From a virus: DNA of 29,375 bases. This document shows positions 5,343-10,355 of the stretch, one piece after another; within the stretch, counting starts at the first letter, position 1, and each line of letters opens with the position of its first letter. Location: positions 1 to 29,375 of the IMG/VR virus record IMGVR_UViG_3300025000_000335. The stretch is one strand, 5' to 3'. The notes beneath the pieces were generated by a model, which worked only from the letters and a program-made list of their open reading frames with translations, did not search any database and was not told the origin of the DNA. The position numbers and the translations under genes were made by a program.

Positions 5343-5722
5343 CCGAGGAGTCTCGCGCGGGTGATCCAGAACGTAATATAGTTCACAGGTCCGTTATACG
5401 CGGACCACGCAAACTCTTTCCCGTTGCGCTTCCATTTCAACGTGGGGGGCGGGTCCTCTCTCTCACTGTCTTCCGCAGGGAGTTTTGCAAGAATCTTGTC
5501 ATATTCCGTCTCCCATTTACTCTGGGCCGCTTTCTCGGCCCTGGCGAGGGAAAAATAAATGCTGTCCGGGATCTTGGGAACGAACTCGAAACTGTTGCCC
5601 GGATAGTCCCACGTCAAGTCGAGGAAGGCGAAACGCAGGACGTAGACATGGGTCAATTTCCCGCGCTTCTTGCCCTGCGTCCACCATACCTTGAGAGTGT
5701 TGGAATATATGGAATTAGTCAT
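5339..5722 (-). CDS. Hypothetical protein, 127 aa
   Basis: The protein starts MTNSIYSNTLKVWWTQGKKR and has a perfect AGGAGGT ribosome site six nt ahead. Its middle is aromatic and charged (SIYFSLARAEKAAQSKWETE), and the C-terminal part (LKWKRNGKEFAWSAYNGPVN) again suggests beta structure. It overlaps the preceding 59-residue gene by 8 nt and the following gene by 4 nt, which shows a compact operon. I see no membrane segment, signal peptide or enzyme motif and do not recognise the family. Confidence 0.68.
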   Translation of the reverse strand: MTNSIYSNTLKVWWTQGKKRGKLTHVYVLRFAFLDLTWDYPGNSFEFVPKIPDSIYFSLARAEKAAQSKWETEYDKILAKLPAEDSEREDPPPTLKWKRNGKEFAWSAYNGPVNYITFWITRARLLG

Positions 5723-5894
5723 TTTTTACCTCCTCGGGCTCTTCCCAGTTTTCGTGCTTGAGGCCGTTGGCCACGGCAAGCACGACGGTGTTGATGAGTT
5801 GCGCACGGGCGAGGCCGTTCGTGAAGTCGTACTCCTCGAGCCGCGTCACGATGCTCACTACATCTCCGGCGTCAGTCAGTATTAAAAGCTTCAT
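5715..5894 (-). CDS. Hypothetical protein, 59 aa
   Basis: The protein starts MKLLILTDAGDVVSIVTRLE and continues EYDFTNGLARAQLINTVVLA before a tail ending EEPEEVKND. GAGGAGCAGAAA precedes the ATG. Pattern and length suggest a small alpha/beta domain. It resembles short host-takeover or regulatory proteins of phages only in size. It ends inside the ribosome-binding region of the next gene, overlapping it by 8 nt. Family unknown. Confidence 0.68.
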   Translation of the reverse strand: MKLLILTDAGDVVSIVTRLEEYDFTNGLARAQLINTVVLAVANGLKHENWEEPEEVKND

Positions 5895-5935
5895 TTTCTG
5901 CTCCTCTAAGGGCGGCGGGGGATTTGCTAAGCAAC

Positions 5936-6109
5936 TTAGTCCTTGGGCTCGTGGCCATCTTCCGTCTCCTCTTCCTCGATTCCCCAGGATTCCAGGAGGC
6001 GGGTGGTGTCGCGCCGGTCCTGAATGAGGTCCTGAATGACCATCTCGTCGAGCTCCAGGTCGCGCCGCCTGAACAGTGAGTCAAGCGGTCTCAGGTTTCC
6101 GTTACACAT
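5936..6109 (-). CDS. Hypothetical acidic protein, 57 aa
   Basis: The start is the ATG of MCNGNLRPLDSLFRRRDLEL, 7 nt after AGGAGG in the family-a leader CACGACAGGAGGAAA. An ATG 42 nt further upstream has no ribosome site. The C-terminal 20 residues are strongly acidic (IEEEETEDGHEPKD). The middle (DEMVIQDLIQDRRDTTRLLE) reads as one long amphipathic helix. A DNA mimic or a protein-protein interaction helix could look like this, but nothing specific is recognised. Confidence 0.6.
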   Translation of the reverse strand: MCNGNLRPLDSLFRRRDLELDEMVIQDLIQDRRDTTRLLESWGIEEEETEDGHEPKD

Positions 6110-6147
6110 CGCATTTCCTCCTGTCGTGGAAGGTTGGGAATTCAAAA

Positions 6148-6402
6148 TCAAATAAGGGGTCGAAGGGTGGTTAGGTCCTCCTTCACGGAAAAGATTACGT
6201 CTGCCCGGCGCTCACGGCCCGCTGAATAGAGGACCAGAAGGAGCTTCGCCAGGATTTCGTTCCGGTTTTTGCCGAGGACTGGTTTGACGAGGGGCATGCG
6301 CTCTAAGTCTTGCTCCAGGGAATTGAGGAGCTGGAACAGTTCGTTCTGCGGCCCGTTGGCCGCGACCCGCAGTAGAAGGTCTGCGTATTCCACGTTGTTC
6401 AT
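6148..6402 (-). CDS. Hypothetical helical protein, 84 aa
   Basis: The protein starts MNNVEYADLLLRVAANGPQN and appears almost entirely helical, with leucine-rich stretches (ELFQLLNSLEQDLERMPLVK and EILAKLLLVLYSAGRERRAD). The family-a leader CACAACAGGAGGAAA precedes the ATG, and a GC hairpin (6429-6468) lies just upstream. No membrane segment is convincing because charged residues recur every few positions. It could be a small helical-bundle adaptor. The gene ends 38 nt before the 57-residue gene. Confidence 0.66.
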   Translation of the reverse strand: MNNVEYADLLLRVAANGPQNELFQLLNSLEQDLERMPLVKPVLGKNRNEILAKLLLVLYSAGRERRADVIFSVKEDLTTLRPLI

Positions 6403-6428
6403 TGTGTTTCCTCCTGTTGTGGAAGGTT

Positions 6429-6468
6429 CCCCGGGAGGGGGGTTCCAAGCCCGGCCTCCCTCCCGGGG
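6429..6468. other. 11-bp inverted repeat (leader hairpin)
   Basis: CCCCGGGAGGG at 6429-6439 pairs perfectly with CCCTCCCGGGG at 6458-6468 across an 18-nt loop. It lies in the gap between two minus-strand genes, directly upstream of the family-a leader of the 84-residue gene. There is no U-tract on either strand, so a processing or stability hairpin is more likely than a terminator. Confidence 0.6.
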
Positions 6469-6475
6469 TTCCCAC

Positions 6476-6694
6476 CTACCGCTCCGCCTTCGGGATGGTC
6501 TTGACCACGTTCACGTTCACCTGGAAGTCGCCCACCTGCACGAAGCCGGTGGACAGGTGGACGTTCGACTTGCCGGTGCTGGAGAGCTTGCCCTTCTTGG
6601 CGGGAGTGAAGGACATGGTGATCTTCCCGCCCTTGTCCGTGCCGTGTTCGATGTCGAACTCTTGCTCGTTGAACTTGATGGTGGTCTTGTCCAT
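6476..6694 (-). CDS. Hypothetical beta-rich protein, 72 aa
   Basis: The protein starts MDKTTIKFNEQEFDIEHGTD and consists of alternating strands (KITMSFTPAKKGKLSSTGKS, then VQVGDFQVNVNVVKTIPKAE). The pattern suggests a small all-beta fold, for example a single-domain sandwich or an inhibitor-like protein. The family-a leader CTACGACAGGAGGCAACACC gives a 7-8 nt spacing to ATG. A perfect 11-bp hairpin (6732-6758) lies upstream. It is co-oriented with the basic protein gene 78 nt away. Family unknown. Confidence 0.66.
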   Translation of the reverse strand: MDKTTIKFNEQEFDIEHGTDKGGKITMSFTPAKKGKLSSTGKSNVHLSTGFVQVGDFQVNVNVVKTIPKAER

Positions 6695-6731
6695 GGTGTT
6701 GCCTCCTGTCGTAGAACGAACGGTTCCTGTT

Positions 6732-6758
6732 CCCCGGCGGGGCCGTTCCCCGCCGGGG
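6732..6758. other. Perfect 11-bp GC hairpin with 5-nt loop
   Basis: CCCCGGCGGGG (6732-6742) and CCCCGCCGGGG (6748-6758) form a very stable stem between the 129-residue and 72-residue genes on the minus strand. It is not followed by a T-run in either direction. The family-a Shine-Dalgarno leader follows about 20 nt later. Confidence 0.65.
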
Positions 6759-6772
6759 CCGTGCGCTTGGAA

Positions 6773-7162
6773 TCAGGCGGCCTTGGGCTCGGCGGAAGCC
6801 AGCTTCTTGACCGGCTTCCCGCCCACCGTGACCTTCTCCCCGTTCCGGACGCGGGCGCGGAGGACGTTCCCGAGGTTCATCCTCTGCTGGCCGATGTTCA
6901 GGTGCGACCAGCGGCCCAGGTCGATTCCGTTCTCCTTGGCGAGCGAAGCGAGGGCCGTGGGACTCACGGCGCCCTTCTCGTCGTGGAGGAACTTGGCCAT
7001 CATTCCGCAGAGCGTGTCGCCGCACGACACCTTGTCGGAACTCAGGGCCTTGTACCGCTCTTTGAAGGGGTCGCGGACGATGGAACCGCCCTCCGACTTC
7101 TGGGCCTTCTTTTTGCTGACGGGCTTGCGAGACTTCTTGGTGGACTTCTTCTTGCTGGCCAT
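6773..7162 (-). CDS. Basic protein with N-terminal lysine-rich tail, 129 aa (paralogue A)
   Basis: The first 24 residues form a lysine/serine tail (ASKKKSTKKSRKPVSKKKAQ). A folded part follows: GSIVRDPFKERYKALSS, CGDTLCGMMAKFL, LASLAKENGIDLGRW, SHLNIGQQRMNLGNVLRARV and NGEKVTVGGKPVKKL. The same folded part occurs in the 177-residue protein at 7674-8207, so the two are paralogues. SHLN.GQ.RMN.GN.LR recalls a domain seen in phage hypothetical proteins. Nucleic-acid binding is plausible from the charge but not proven. The ATG at 7162 follows CAGGAGG. A strong promoter (7212-7240) and a hairpin at the predicted 5' end suggest high expression. Confidence 0.75.
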   Translation of the reverse strand: MASKKKSTKKSRKPVSKKKAQKSEGGSIVRDPFKERYKALSSDKVSCGDTLCGMMAKFLHDEKGAVSPTALASLAKENGIDLGRWSHLNIGQQRMNLGNVLRARVRNGEKVTVGGKPVKKLASAEPKAA

Positions 7163-7182
7163 CGCGTTACCTCCTGTCAGAT

Positions 7183-7202
7183 GCGCGGCGCACCTGCCGC
7201 GC
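7183..7202 (-). other. 5'-terminal transcript hairpin
   Basis: GCGCGGC (7183-7189) and GCCGCGC (7196-7202) form a 7-bp stem with a 6-nt loop. The promoter at 7212-7240 should start transcription near 7205, so the hairpin would lie almost exactly at the RNA 5' end, where such stems are known to protect against decay. The ribosome site of the basic protein follows. Confidence 0.55.
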
Positions 7203-7211
7203 CATGAAACC

Positions 7212-7240
7212 AGTCTACCACGGCCTGAGGTCCTTGTCAA
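7212..7240 (-). promoter_or_regulatory. Sigma70-like promoter on the - strand (P4)
   Basis: Read on the minus strand: TTGACA (7235-7240), 17 nt, TAGACT (7212-7217). It has the best -35 box in the window. The spacer ends GGCCGTGG as in the terS promoter. It would drive the basic protein gene and the genes downstream to 4913. Confidence 0.75.
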
Positions 7241-7292
7241 GTGGCCTATTACGGTGGGGCGCGGGGCATGTAGAAGACCCTCCTGGAAAGAA

Positions 7293-7394
7293 ATACTCTT
7301 CCGGCATTCATTCTTTCTGGGCATCAGGGTCAGGCGTGGGCTTGGAATCACGCGACCCTGAACACACATACTCTTCTGGCATTCATTCTTTCTG
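7293..7394. repeat. 27-bp direct repeat, two copies
   Basis: ATACTCTTCYGGCATTCATT followed by CTTTCTG occurs at 7293-7319 and 7368-7394 with one mismatch. Between them lies a partly palindromic stretch (AGGGTC to GACCCT with CGTG/CACG inside, 7326-7359). On the minus strand both copies contain AGAAAGAATGAATGCC and open frames of 12 and 20 codons, with weak ribosome sites. The gap 7163-7427 otherwise holds only the promoter and leader of the basic protein gene. Confidence 0.75.
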
Positions 7395-7427
7395 TTCCAT
7401 GGGAAGCCGTGGGGTGGTCTGGGGCCG

Positions 7428-7643
7428 CTAGCCTTCGATAGTTAGACCTAGGAAGTTGGACGCCTCTTGTAGGCTGCCGGGGTCAGCTTTCGCGAACTTC
7501 TTGGCTGCTCTCGGGCCGCACAGTCGGCGAACCATCTCAACGTTTTCTACGTCCTGTAAGTACCCTGTCTCCTCAGCCGCGTCGTGGATGACGTACCACA
7601 CCATCTTTTCCAAAACTTCTTCATAGCTTTTATTTTTCTTCAT
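7428..7643 (-). CDS. Hypothetical helical protein, 71 aa
   Basis: The protein starts MKKNKSYEEVLEKMVWYVIH. It is predicted helical throughout (DAAEETGYLQDVENVEMVRR, then CGPRAAKKFAKADPGSLQEA). The family-b leader GCCGCCTAAAGGAGAA precedes the ATG. The same leader stands before the heptad-repeat gene and the 67-residue gene. No motif allows a functional call. It follows the 177-residue gene after 30 nt. Confidence 0.68.
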   Translation of the reverse strand: MKKNKSYEEVLEKMVWYVIHDAAEETGYLQDVENVEMVRRLCGPRAAKKFAKADPGSLQEASNFLGLTIEG

Positions 7644-7673
7644 CTCTTTCTCCTTTAGGCGGCTTGGGTTGAA

Positions 7674-8207
7674 CTACTTACGGGCCTTGAGCTTCCGGCC
7701 GTTGATCTTGACGACCTCGCCGTGCTGGAGCTTCCCGCGGAGCTTGTTGCCGATGTTCATACGGATCTGACCACGGTTGAGGTGGAGGTACGAATCCATG
7801 GTGAACCCGTTCTCCCTGGCGATCTTCCTCAGGGCGTCGAGGCTCATCATCCCGCGCTCGTCCGTGGTGGCCGCCTTGAGAGCGACGCTGAGATCGTCAC
7901 CGCAGATGTAGTCTCCGTTCTCTTGCAAGTACACCTTCTTGTACACGTCGCGGACGATGCTGCTGGAGGGCACGGCCTCCACCTTCTCCTTCTTCTTGTT
8001 CATGGCCTTCTCCTTCTTCTTGGGGGCGTCCTTCTGCTTGGCGAGGCGCTCGTTGATCTCCTGCACGATGCGGGCCTTCTCCTGCTTGGTCATGGCGCTC
8101 TCCTCGGTTGCGGCGGCGGGCTTGGAACTCGCCACCTGGGAACGGATCTCCTGCGACAACTTCTGCGCGTCCTTTTTAACCTTCTCCAACGTCTGCTGAG
8201 CGTTCAT
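7674..8207 (-). CDS. Coiled-coil plus basic domain protein, 177 aa (paralogue B)
   Basis: Residues 1-80 are charged and helical with a lysine/alanine-rich, coiled-coil-like pattern (MNAQQTLEKVKKDAQKLSQE, then EKARIVQEINERLAKQKDAP). Residues about 85-177 are homologous to the 129-residue protein: SSIVRDVYKKVYLQENG, CGDDLSVALKA, LRKIARENGFTMDSYLHLNR, GQIRMNIGNKLRGKL and NGRKLKARK. The start at 8207 has AAGGAG 6-7 nt upstream. A longer frame is open but lacks a ribosome site. The protein is strongly basic overall, compatible with DNA or RNA binding or an internal virion role, neither demonstrated. The duplication lies 0.5 kb from its sister with a promoter in between. Confidence 0.74.
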   Translation of the reverse strand: MNAQQTLEKVKKDAQKLSQEIRSQVASSKPAAATEESAMTKQEKARIVQEINERLAKQKDAPKKKEKAMNKKKEKVEAVPSSSIVRDVYKKVYLQENGDYICGDDLSVALKAATTDERGMMSLDALRKIARENGFTMDSYLHLNRGQIRMNIGNKLRGKLQHGEVVKINGRKLKARK

Positions 8208-8217
8208 TTGGTTCTCC

Positions 8218-8757
8218 TTATATTTCCTCAATGTTCACCAGACTGTTTACATCCACCCCCATTACGCGGTCCTTGGGGTTGAGGTTGCAGGCATCCAAGT
8301 CACCCTGGATACCCGTGAGGTCGCCTCGAACGCCCGTGAGGTTGCCCCATACGTCCGTGAGGTCGCCTCGAACGTCCGTGAGGTCGCCTCGAACGCCCGT
8401 GAGGTCGCCCCATACGTCCGTGAGGTCGCCCCATACGCCCAAGAGGCTGCCCCATACGTCCGAGAGGTCGCCTCGAACGCCCGAGAGGTCGCCTCGAACG
8501 CCCGTGAGGTCGCCTCGAACGCCCGAGAGGTCGCCTCGAACGCCCGAGAGGCTGCCCCATACGCCCGAGAGGTTGCCCCATACGTCCGTGAGGTCGCCTT
8601 GAACGCCCGAGAGGTCGCCTTGAACGCCCGAGAGGTCGCCCCATACGCCCGTGAGGTCGCCTCGAACGCCCGTGAGGTCGCCTTGAACGCCCGAGAGGCT
8701 GCCCCATACGCCCGGCGGTGAGGCGGGGTTTCTTCTTTGAGTCAGCATTCGTCTCAT
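8218..8757 (-). CDS. Heptad-repeat (GVxGDLx) protein, 179 aa
   Basis: After a short basic start (MRRMLTQRRNPASPP) the protein consists of 20 uninterrupted seven-residue repeats, G/D-V-W/R/Q-G-D/N/S-L-S/T, residues about 16-155. It ends with an acidic cap (DLDACNLNPKDRVMGVDVNS, then LVNIEEI). Regular spacing of Val, Gly and Leu suggests a solenoid or beta-helical rod. Similar repeat proteins with a GDLDxC...GVDVxxLV end occur in phages, as I recall, without known function. The third repeat position is only W, R or Q. The family-b leader TAAAGGAGAAGAAA precedes the ATG. The function could be host-surface or protein binding. This is inference. Confidence 0.8.
   Translation of the reverse strand: MRRMLTQRRNPASPPGVWGSLSGVQGDLTGVRGDLTGVWGDLSGVQGDLSGVQGDLTDVWGNLSGVWGSLSGVRGDLSGVRGDLTGVRGDLSGVRGDLSDVWGSLLGVWGDLTDVWGDLTGVRGDLTDVRGDLTDVWGNLTGVRGDLTGIQGDLDACNLNPKDRVMGVDVNSLVNIEEI
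8293..8712 (-). repeat. 21-bp minisatellite, 20 in-frame copies
   Basis: Exactly 420 bp made of 21-bp units lie inside the heptad-repeat gene. Two main versions alternate irregularly on the minus strand: GTATGGGG (Val-Trp) and GTTCGAGG or GTTCAAGG (Val-Arg, Val-Gln). Neighbouring units are near-identical, which points to recent expansion or gene conversion. No units or bases are out of frame. Confidence 0.9.
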
Positions 8758-8792
8758 TTTCTTCTCCTTTAGGCGGCTTAAGTTGGACTGTC

Positions 8793-8996
8793 TCAGTACT
8801 CCCATTCGTTGATGAAATTGTCCCATTCTTTTTTGTTGTGTATGATGAAAGGATAGGGCCCGTCTTGATTGGGGGTGGAGGATCTCTTTCGCGTTGGTGT
8901 GGGGTAGAAGCACCCCGTAGGAGTGAAGGGCGGCTTGAATCCCATACAAAATGCGACCGTCCTTCCGTCCCTGTCCTCTGAAATGGTATAATTCAT
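8793..8996 (-). CDS. Hypothetical protein, 67 aa
   Basis: The protein starts MNYTISEDRDGRTVAFCMGF, continues KPPFTPTGCFYPTPTRKRSS, and ends with KEWDNFINEWEY. The start has the family-b leader GCCGCCTAAAGGAGAA. Its two cysteines are C17 and C29. The central proline/aromatic stretch may be extended, and the tail is helical and acidic-aromatic. Family unknown. It is followed after 35 nt by the heptad-repeat gene. Confidence 0.63.
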   Translation of the reverse strand: MNYTISEDRDGRTVAFCMGFKPPFTPTGCFYPTPTRKRSSTPNQDGPYPFIIHNKKEWDNFINEWEY

Positions 8997-9075
8997 CTGG
9001 CTTCTCCTTTAGGCGGCTTTGGGGGCAGAGATACTTTACCCTCTTGTACTGGCTAGGGGCCAGCGGGCCCTGGTA

Positions 9076-9237
9076 CTAGAGCTTGATCTCAACGGCCTTG
9101 AACAGCGTGTGCAGCAATAACGTCTCCTCTAGGCTGATGTTGTGTGAAAGGATAGCCGTCACTGTGACGGCGTTGAGACCGGCCCGGATTAAGCTCCGGC
9201 CCCGGCTATATCTTTTGGACCATTCGGTCTTGGTCAT
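9076..9237 (-). CDS. Hypothetical protein, 53 aa
   Basis: The protein starts MTKTEWSKRYSRGRSLIRAG and ends NISLEETLLLHTLFKAVEIKL. The start at 9237 follows AAGGGGG. An ATG further upstream in the frame belongs to the body of the 27-residue membrane gene and is less likely. The protein has a basic N-terminal half and a leucine-rich helical C-terminal half, with a short hydrophobic centre (LNAVTVTAILS) that is marginal for a membrane segment. A GGGCC/GGCCC hairpin lies downstream at about 9050-9064. Function unknown. Confidence 0.6.
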   Translation of the reverse strand: MTKTEWSKRYSRGRSLIRAGLNAVTVTAILSHNISLEETLLLHTLFKAVEIKL

Positions 9238-9247
9238 GTCGTCCCCC

Positions 9248-9331
9248 TTACTGGAAAAGGAGAAACGCCAGCCCATGCAGCACCAGCGTCCCGGCCATCA
9301 CAAGTACGCACCACTTCACAAAATCGTTCAT
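9248..9331 (-). CDS. Tiny membrane protein, 27 aa
   Basis: The complete product begins MNDFVKWCVLVMAGTLVLHG and ends LAFLLFQ: one membrane helix with almost no extra sequence. GAGGAGGAAGGTG in front of the ATG is a strong ribosome site and supports real translation. The next gene starts 10 nt after its stop. It is one of several miniature membrane proteins in the window. Targets of such proteins are usually membrane enzymes or the lysis machinery, but nothing here shows which. Confidence 0.55.
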   Translation of the reverse strand: MNDFVKWCVLVMAGTLVLHGLAFLLFQ

Positions 9332-9353
9332 CACCTTCCTCCTCAGGAAGCTA

Positions 9354-9764
9354 TCACACCCCATATTTCTTGAGCCTTTCTTGAACCTTGGCTTGATTCT
9401 CGTCGTACGTATCGTCTATACTCTTCCTCCACTTGGCGGCGTTGTGTCCGAGCCTCACCTTGGTCAAATATTGTTCCCTGCTATCCGGTTTTCTCTTGGT
9501 GATATTGGGTGCGAACGTGCGTTCCATGGCCCATCCCCATGGACGGATGCGCTTAGCTAGTTCCCACCCCCATGCCCGGCATCGAGGCGCTTGCTTCTTG
9601 GGCTTGGGCACTAACCACTTACCGTGCTGCGCCTTCATGTTCAGTGCGTCTACGATCTGTTCCTCGATGGGCTCGTCCTCCTCCATTGGCGGCGCTAGCC
9701 ACTTCGCTCTGATCTGGGCGGCTATCTCCTCCAATTCTGGCGCTAGGTCCTTCATGTTGAACAT
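9354..9764 (-). CDS. Hypothetical basic protein, 136 aa
   Basis: The start MFNMKDLAPELEEIAAQIRA follows GGGAGGAGGACGCGT. The frame upstream is open but lacks a ribosome site. Residues 26-45 are acidic (APPMEEDEPIEEQIVDALN). From residue 50 on, the protein is strongly basic with several tryptophans (KWLVPKPKKQAPRCRAWGWE, then RIRPWGWAMERTF) and ends with a charged helix (DENQAKVQERLKKYGV). The separation of acid and base suggests binding to nucleic acid or to another protein. I do not recognise the family. A family-c-like leader (GGGCCGCAGGGCCCAGGGAG) precedes it. Confidence 0.65.
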   Translation of the reverse strand: MFNMKDLAPELEEIAAQIRAKWLAPPMEEDEPIEEQIVDALNMKAQHGKWLVPKPKKQAPRCRAWGWELAKRIRPWGWAMERTFAPNITKRKPDSREQYLTKVRLGHNAAKWRKSIDDTYDENQAKVQERLKKYGV

Positions 9765-9796
9765 ACGCGTCCTCCTCCCTGGGCCCTGCGGCCCAG

Positions 9797-9886
9797 CTAG
9801 TGTGGGAAGTTTGACCAGCCAGTTACCCACATGTAGGTGAACAGAAGCGTCATTGCCACGATGATCCAGTACTGAACTATGTTCAT
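9797..9886 (-). CDS. Tiny membrane protein, 29 aa
   Basis: The product begins MNIVQYWIIVAMTLLFTYMW and ends VTGWSNFPH. Nearly the whole chain is one hydrophobic helix. The family-c leader (GGGCCTATAAAGCCC, then AGAGAGGAGGCAAC) precedes the ATG and contains both a hairpin and a strong ribosome site. The longer frame upstream has no start signal. It probably inserts in the inner membrane. Its function cannot be read from the sequence. Confidence 0.55.
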   Translation of the reverse strand: MNIVQYWIIVAMTLLFTYMWVTGWSNFPH

Positions 9887-9922
9887 GTTGCCTCCTCTCT
9901 GGGCTTTATAGGCCCGGTAAGT

Positions 9923-9943
9923 GGGGCAGAGACATTCTGCCCC
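9923..9943. other. 8-bp GC hairpin between two small genes
   Basis: GGGGCAGA (9923-9930) and TCTGCCCC (9936-9943) pair perfectly across GACAT. The stem lies 20 nt after the stop of the 44-residue gene on the minus strand and before the family-c leader of the 29-residue gene. No T-run follows, so a stability or processing role is as likely as termination. Confidence 0.55.
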
Positions 9944-9962
9944 CGTAAGACGGCTGTGGGCA

Positions 9963-10097
9963 TTAAATTTTCTTGATGGGGCCGGGAATCCATCCCACAT
10001 AAGAAGCGGCGCGGGTAGCAGCGATGCGCAGCGCAACCTCGACCTGCAGCTTGTGGAGATCCGTCATTTCTACGTTCTTCATATCGCAGGGCTTCAT
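9963..10097 (-). CDS. Hypothetical protein, 44 aa, first gene of the leftward block
   Basis: The protein starts MKPCDMKNVEMTDLHKLQVE and continues VALRIAATRAASYVGWIPGP to KKI. It reads as one long amphipathic helix with a basic end. The family-c leader (GGGCCTGTAAAGCCC, then AGAGAGGAGGCAGT) gives an excellent ribosome site. It is the promoter-proximal gene of the block that runs to 4913. No promoter with good boxes is seen on this strand, although a GCGAAA-type element lies 120 nt upstream. Family unknown. Confidence 0.62.
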   Translation of the reverse strand: MKPCDMKNVEMTDLHKLQVEVALRIAATRAASYVGWIPGPIKKI

Positions 10098-10130
10098 ACT
10101 GCCTCCTCTCTGGGCTTTACAGGCCCGTTT

Positions 10131-10174
10131 GGTGGGTCCCGGCTAAGGGGCCCCTCGCCCCGCGCCGTCCCACC
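10131..10174 (-). other. Structured leader of the leftward block
   Basis: GGTGGG (10131-10136) pairs with CCCACC (10169-10174), CGGC (10140-10143) with GCCG (10164-10167), and GGGGCCCC (10147-10154) is self-complementary inside. The stem lies between the divergent terL promoter and the first gene of the leftward block, so it would be in that block's untranslated leader. Confidence 0.45.
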
Positions 10175-10223
10175 GCCACTAACTTCGCATCCCCCGCGCA
10201 TCCTTTTCTGACTTTAAGTGCCC

Positions 10224-10242
10224 TTTCGTAGCCTTTTCGCCC
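10224..10242 (-). promoter_or_regulatory. GCGAAA-type element facing the leftward block
   Basis: On the minus strand this reads GGCGAAAAGGCTACGAAAG. It closely resembles GGCGAAAGCCCTACGAAG, found 33 bp before the terS promoter on the other strand. The two copies stand at both ends of the leftward block, each pointing toward it. A shared regulator is the simplest explanation but is not proven. Confidence 0.4.
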
Positions 10243-10254
10243 TACCCCCTATAC

Positions 10255-10283
10255 TTGTGCCCCGCCTCTTCCTGTGTTATACT
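10255..10283 (+). promoter_or_regulatory. Sigma70-like promoter for terL and head genes (P2)
   Basis: TTGTGC (10255-10260), 17 nt, TATACT (10278-10283). The seven bases TTGTGCC and the eleven bases TGTGTTATAMT are the same as in the promoter at 21868-21896. Transcription should begin near 10290, right at a GGAAGGAGGG purine run. Confidence 0.75.
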
Positions 10284-10304
10284 TTTTGGAAGGAGGGTTC
10301 TAGC

Positions 10305-10355
10305 TTGCTTCCTTTCCTTCCCGCTGAAAGGGTTCGCTCCTCATGCCGCAAATGA
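10305..10355 (+). CDS. Possible 16-codon leader ORF ahead of terL
   Basis: The strong ribosome site GGAAGGAGGG (10288-10297) is too far from the terL ATG, but it lies 7 nt before a TTG that opens a 16-codon frame (LPFLPAERVRSSCRK after the first residue is set to Met). This frame's TGA (10353-10355) overlaps an in-frame terL ATG at 10352 as ATGA. A short translated leader that feeds ribosomes into terL would explain the arrangement. A chance frame is equally possible. Confidence 0.25.
   Translation: MLPFLPAERVRSSCRK

Noticed and set aside
8231-8707. CRISPR-like array
   Set aside because: The repeats are 21 bp, contiguous, with no spacers, and form 20 in-frame heptads of a single protein.
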